Position numbers and translations under genes: made by a program. The notes under the pieces were generated by a model. It made no database searches, had not been told where the DNA came from, and was given only the letters and a program-made list of their open reading frames with translations. Source: Verrucomicrobiota bacterium (GTDB lineage: Bacteria; Verrucomicrobiota; Verrucomicrobiia; Verrucomicrobiales; Akkermansiaceae). From it: a stretch of DNA of 10,359 nt. Of this stretch, positions 8,447-10,359 are shown piece by piece. Every line of letters starts with the position of its first letter. Position 1 is the first letter of the stretch. Where the stretch lies: assembly GCA_026397695.1 (NCBI GenBank), contig JAPLUJ010000644.1, positions 1 through 10,359 of the forward strand. The letters run 5' to 3'.

Positions 8447-9072
8447 ATGAAACCGAATCCCATGGAATTGAACGGCCCCAGCGGCGTGTTGTTAGTCGAC
8501 AAGGCTCCCGGCATGACATCCCACGACGTGGTCGCCATCGCCCGCCGCGCGTTGAACACGAAAAAAATCGGCCACTGCGGCACCTTGGATCCGATGGCCA
8601 CCGGTTTGCTCATGCTGGTCAGCTCGAATCCATGCCCGTTCCGGCGCTTTCCGCTGCGGAAATCCACCGCGCGTTCGACGCCTTCACGGGCGAATTCGGC
8701 CAGATCCCGCCGATGGTTTCCGCGATCAAAAAAGACGGCGTCCCGCTCTACAAACTCGCCCGCAAGGGCGAAGTCATCGAACGCGAACCACGCCAGGTCC
8801 GCGTCACCGGCTATCAGGTGACGCGCATCGAACTCCCGGAAATCGATTTCATCGTGAACTGCTCGAAGGGCTTTTACGTCCGCACCTATGCCCATGACAT
8901 CGGCGGAAAACTCGGTTGTGGCGGGCATCTCAGCGCCCTGCGGCGCACTCGCTCCGGCAAGTTCACACTCGAGCGCGCCGTCGCCGTGGCCGACCTGAAG
9001 ACCACCCCGCGCGAAACCCTCCTCAAGGCAATGGTTTCCCTCGCGGAAATCTCCCTGATGCGCGGCGCGTAA
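8447..9072 (+). pseudogene. truB: tRNA pseudouridine(55) synthase TruB, internally deleted and frameshifted
   Basis: TruB makes pseudouridine 55 in the tRNA T loop. The first part, from ATG 8447, reads [20 protein letters not shown] and then [17 protein letters not shown], with the catalytic Asp at residue 48. After about base 8620 that frame turns into low-quality Ser/Arg-rich sequence and stops at 8821. True homology resumes in another frame from about 8614-8632 ([35 protein letters not shown], spread over about 35 residues, then [31 protein letters not shown]) and ends at TAA 9072. Against the E. coli protein about 40 residues are absent between [11 protein letters not shown] and PVPALS, including the region of the conserved active-site Tyr76, so a simple frameshift would not restore activity. 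The restored product would be about 245 residues, without a clear PUA domain. AGGA lies about 14 bases before the ATG, too far for a strong ribosome site. The 3' end overlaps the convergent Clp-like gene by 50 bases. Confidence 0.85.
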
Positions 9073-10231
9073 CCTGCGGGCTCAAAGCAAAGGTAGCGCG
9101 GCCTCGATGACCGCGGAAAAGGGCCTCGGCGATTAACGTCCCCAGCATCCGGTCTATCACCCGCTCCAGATTAATACCCAGCTCTCCAGCCTCACCCGGA
9201 AAGACGGCAAAATCGGTTTCACCGGAGAAAATCAATTCCTCGGCGCTCTGGTCCAACTCCACCGTCACTCTTCCAGCGTGTGCCTCTACAACACCCGCCA
9301 CATTCGCCAACCTCTCATTCAACTCCCACACCAGTTTCCTCAAAATCTCCCGCGCCGTCTCCATCCCTAATGGTCTGAAATGCACGATCTTCGTCAGCCG
9401 ATTCACCAACTCCGGCCGCAGGTGGCGGCGGATGGCTTCTTCAAGAGGGGCACGGGCGGCCCGCCCGTGATCTTTTCCATCCAACGGGCGAGCCGCACGG
9501 GCGGCCCGCCCGTGATCTTTTCCATCCAACGGGCGAGCCGCCCGTTCCCCTCTTGGTGCTCCGCTTGTCTCCACCGCAAATCCGATGAACGGCTTCGGCG
9601 CAGCCGCACCGGTACCCAGGTTGCTTGTTAGAACAATCACCGACTCCCGGAAGTCGCACTTGCGGCCCTGTGCATCCGTTAGCGTGCCTTCGTCGAAGAT
9701 CTGCAGAAACAAATCCAATACCCGTGGGTGGGCTTTTTCAATCTCATCGAACAACACCACGCTGTAGGGATGAGTGCGGATTGAGTCTGTTAGCTGTCCG
9801 CCTTCGTCATAGCCGACGTATCCCGGCGGCGAGCCGATCAACTTCGCCACGCTGTGTTCTTCCATGAACTCGGACATGTCGAAGCGGAGCAATCGCCGTT
9901 CGTCGTGAAACAACGACTCCGCCAGCGCCTTGGCCAGCTCGGTCTTGCCGGTTCCGCTCGGGCCGACGAACAAAAATACGCCCACCGGTCGCCCGGGTTT
10001 CTTCAATCCAGCCCGCGCCAACCTTACCGCTTCCGCCACGGCGGAAATCGCTTCGGGCTGGCCTTTCACTCGCTTTGATAGATCCTCTTCCAGCGCCATC
10101 AACCCCACCCCCTCATCGGCGGTGAGTGAGCCCACCGGGATGCCACACCGCGCCGCCACCGCCCGGGCAATCTCGTCGCGCCCGACGTGCAAAGAAGAGG
10201 CAACCAAAGAGGGCTTTAAAGAGGGCTTCAA
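9023..10231 (-). CDS. Clp/Hsp100-like AAA+ ATPase, second AAA module only, with repeat element in frame
   Basis: These 402 codons cover a Clp AAA-2 module. The N-terminus has the linker segment DEIARAVAARCGIPVGSL, followed by Walker A GPSGTGKT (90-97), the pore loop GYVG (137-140), Walker B VVLFDEIEK (158-166), sensor 1 TSN (202-204) and an arginine-finger region RPELVNR (272-278). The C-terminal small domain is divergent: where ClpA/ClpB have a GAR sensor-2 motif, this reads GEAGELGINLERVIDR. ClpB is usually about 850 residues with an N-domain and a first AAA module; both are absent. Residues about 226-263 come from a palindromic repeat element and add a doubled 15-residue unit. The start is uncertain: TTG 10231 lies in 12-base tandem repeats, and TGA at 10262-10264 blocks the frame upstream. 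The last 19 or so residues overlap truB antisense. It is probably a truncated gene; a disaggregase role is doubtful. Confidence 0.7.
   Translation of the reverse strand: MKPSLKPSLVASSLHVGRDEIARAVAARCGIPVGSLTADEGVGLMALEEDLSKRVKGQPEAISAVAEAVRLARAGLKKPGRPVGVFLFVGPSGTGKTELAKALAESLFHDERRLLRFDMSEFMEEHSVAKLIGSPPGYVGYDEGGQLTDSIRTHPYSVVLFDEIEKAHPRVLDLFLQIFDEGTLTDAQGRKCDFRESVIVLTSNLGTGAAAPKPFIGFAVETSGAPRGERAARPLDGKDHGRAARAARPLDGKDHGRAARAPLEEAIRRHLRPELVNRLTKIVHFRPLGMETAREILRKLVWELNERLANVAGVVEAHAGRVTVELDQSAEELIFSGETDFAVFPGEAGELGINLERVIDRMLGTLIAEALFRGHRGRATFALSPQVTRRASGRFPRGKPLP
9442..9555. repeat. Palindromic repeat element with terminal inverted repeats, inside the Clp-like gene
   Basis: This 114-base element begins CAAGAGGGGCACGGGCGG and ends with the near-perfect inverse; the right end read on the other strand is CAAGAGGGGAACGGGCGG. 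The inverted ends match at 9 bases, then continue for about 18 more with two mismatches. Each end contains its own palindrome (ACGGGCGG, one base, CCGCCCGT). The length is 38 codons, so the host reading frame is kept. I see no target-site duplication. It carries no gene and resembles REP-type or other non-autonomous palindromic repeats; which transposase might move it cannot be told from here. Confidence 0.75.
9451..9540. repeat. Perfect 45-bp tandem duplication
   Basis: Bases 9451-9495 and 9496-9540 are identical 45-base copies in direct orientation. Each contains the palindrome ACGGGCGG-C-CCGCCCGT, the core gatcttttccatccaac and a GGGCGAGCCG end. In the Clp-like frame each copy encodes the 15 residues AARPLDGKDHGRAAR. 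The lack of any difference between copies points to recent duplication or gene conversion. Confidence 0.9.
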
Positions 10232-10238
10232 AGAGGGG
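10206..10238. repeat. 12-bp tandem repeats at the 5' end of the Clp-like gene
   Basis: aaagagggcttt (10206-10217), aaagagggcttc (10218-10229) and a partial third copy aaagagggg (10230-10238) run head to tail into the palindromic repeat. On the minus strand they encode the repeated KPSL at the proposed N-terminus of the Clp-like protein. A possible decayed copy (aaagaagaggcaacc) sits just before, at 10191-10205. The repeats sit where homology to full Clp proteins stops. Confidence 0.7.
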
Positions 10239-10254
10239 CACGGGCGGCCCGCCC
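10231..10254. repeat. Partial second copy of the palindromic repeat
   Basis: These 24 bases are identical to 9443-9466, the left end of the element inside the Clp-like gene, covering aagagggg and the palindrome up to CCGCCC. After that the two sequences diverge (gtgatc there, aatact here). This makes it a solo end or a truncated copy, about 790 bases from the full element and in the same orientation. Confidence 0.75.
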
Positions 10255-10261
10255 AATACTG

Positions 10262-10359
10262 TCAGTTTAGCAAATCATGACGGTGGTCTGCCGGATTCTT
10301 GTTGCCGGCTTGGTTCCGCGTTTCCTCACCGGGAACTTGGGTCTGAGCTTTGCTTTGAT
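10262..10359 (-). CDS. Possible C-terminal end of an unrecognised gene, 5' end beyond window
   Basis: An open frame enters from the right edge and ends at TGA 10262-10264. It has 31 codons and a polar composition with QVPGEETRNQ and ends DHRHDLLN. It is in the same reading frame as the Clp-like gene, with 10 codons between its stop and the proposed TTG. A second minus-strand frame is open to TAA 10267-10269, so the choice is not secure. I do not recognise a family; it could be non-coding. Confidence 0.2.
   Translation of the reverse strand, partial: QSKAQTQVPGEETRNQAGNKNPADHRHDLLN

Noticed and set aside
8447..9072. Programmed frameshifting in truB
   Set aside because: There is no slippery heptamer at the change of frame, and about 40 codons of conserved sequence are absent, which frameshifting cannot supply.
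9442..9555. CRISPR array made of the 45-base repeats
   Set aside because: There are only two units, directly adjacent with no spacer between them, and they lie inside a coding sequence. This is a tandem duplication.
10278..10359. Plus-strand frame from ATG 10278 with a hydrophobic start, possible signal peptide
   Set aside because: Only 27 codons are visible before the edge, there is no ribosome site, and opposite-strand frames are equally open. It cannot be supported.

Overview
The window looks like chromosomal DNA of a GC-rich member of the Verrucomicrobiota. The SMC gene is about 62% GC in the lines I counted. The lineage call is an inference: it rests on a large HzsA-related protein with a beta-propeller and c-type heme motifs, a SecD-head/secretin-N-like fusion, and short GC-rich palindromic repeats of a style common in Planctomycetes and Verrucomicrobia. 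No plasmid, phage or CRISPR signature is visible.

Layout from left to right: (1) bases 1-585, minus strand, the start of a gene that runs off the left edge, with a SecD P1-head-like domain followed by a secretin-N-like domain, in DNA of only about 53% GC; (2) tRNA-Thr(CGU) at 699-773, minus; (3) a full-length condensin gene smc, 881-4669, minus; (4) a 185-base intergenic stretch with several short repeats and a perfect hairpin; (5) an exported HzsA-related di-heme protein on the minus strand, split into two reading frames (6660-7298 and 4855-6669), with the segment that should join them missing; (6) a divergent intergenic region, then an nrnA-type DHH phosphoesterase gene (7384-8397, plus) and a broken truB (8447-9072, plus) that lacks about 40 internal codons and changes frame; (7) convergent with truB, a Clp/Hsp100-like ATPase gene (9023-10231, minus) reduced to its second AAA+ module and carrying a palindromic repeat element in frame inside the coding sequence, with a second copy of part of that element at its 5' end.

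Functionally this is a housekeeping neighbourhood: chromosome segregation (SMC), nanoRNA/pAp turnover (NrnA) and tRNA U55 pseudouridylation (TruB). The nrnA-truB pair matches the frequent bacterial order rbfA-nrnA-truB-ribF, but neither rbfA nor ribF is next to it here. I see no convincing new multi-gene system. The unusual features are the two similar internal losses in neighbouring genes, the repeat element that has become part of a Clp-type protein, the truncated ends next to repeats, and a strand-symmetric hexamer (YGTTAG) that accounts for every GTTAG in the window. The two broken genes may be real lesions or assembly joins; the sequence alone cannot decide.
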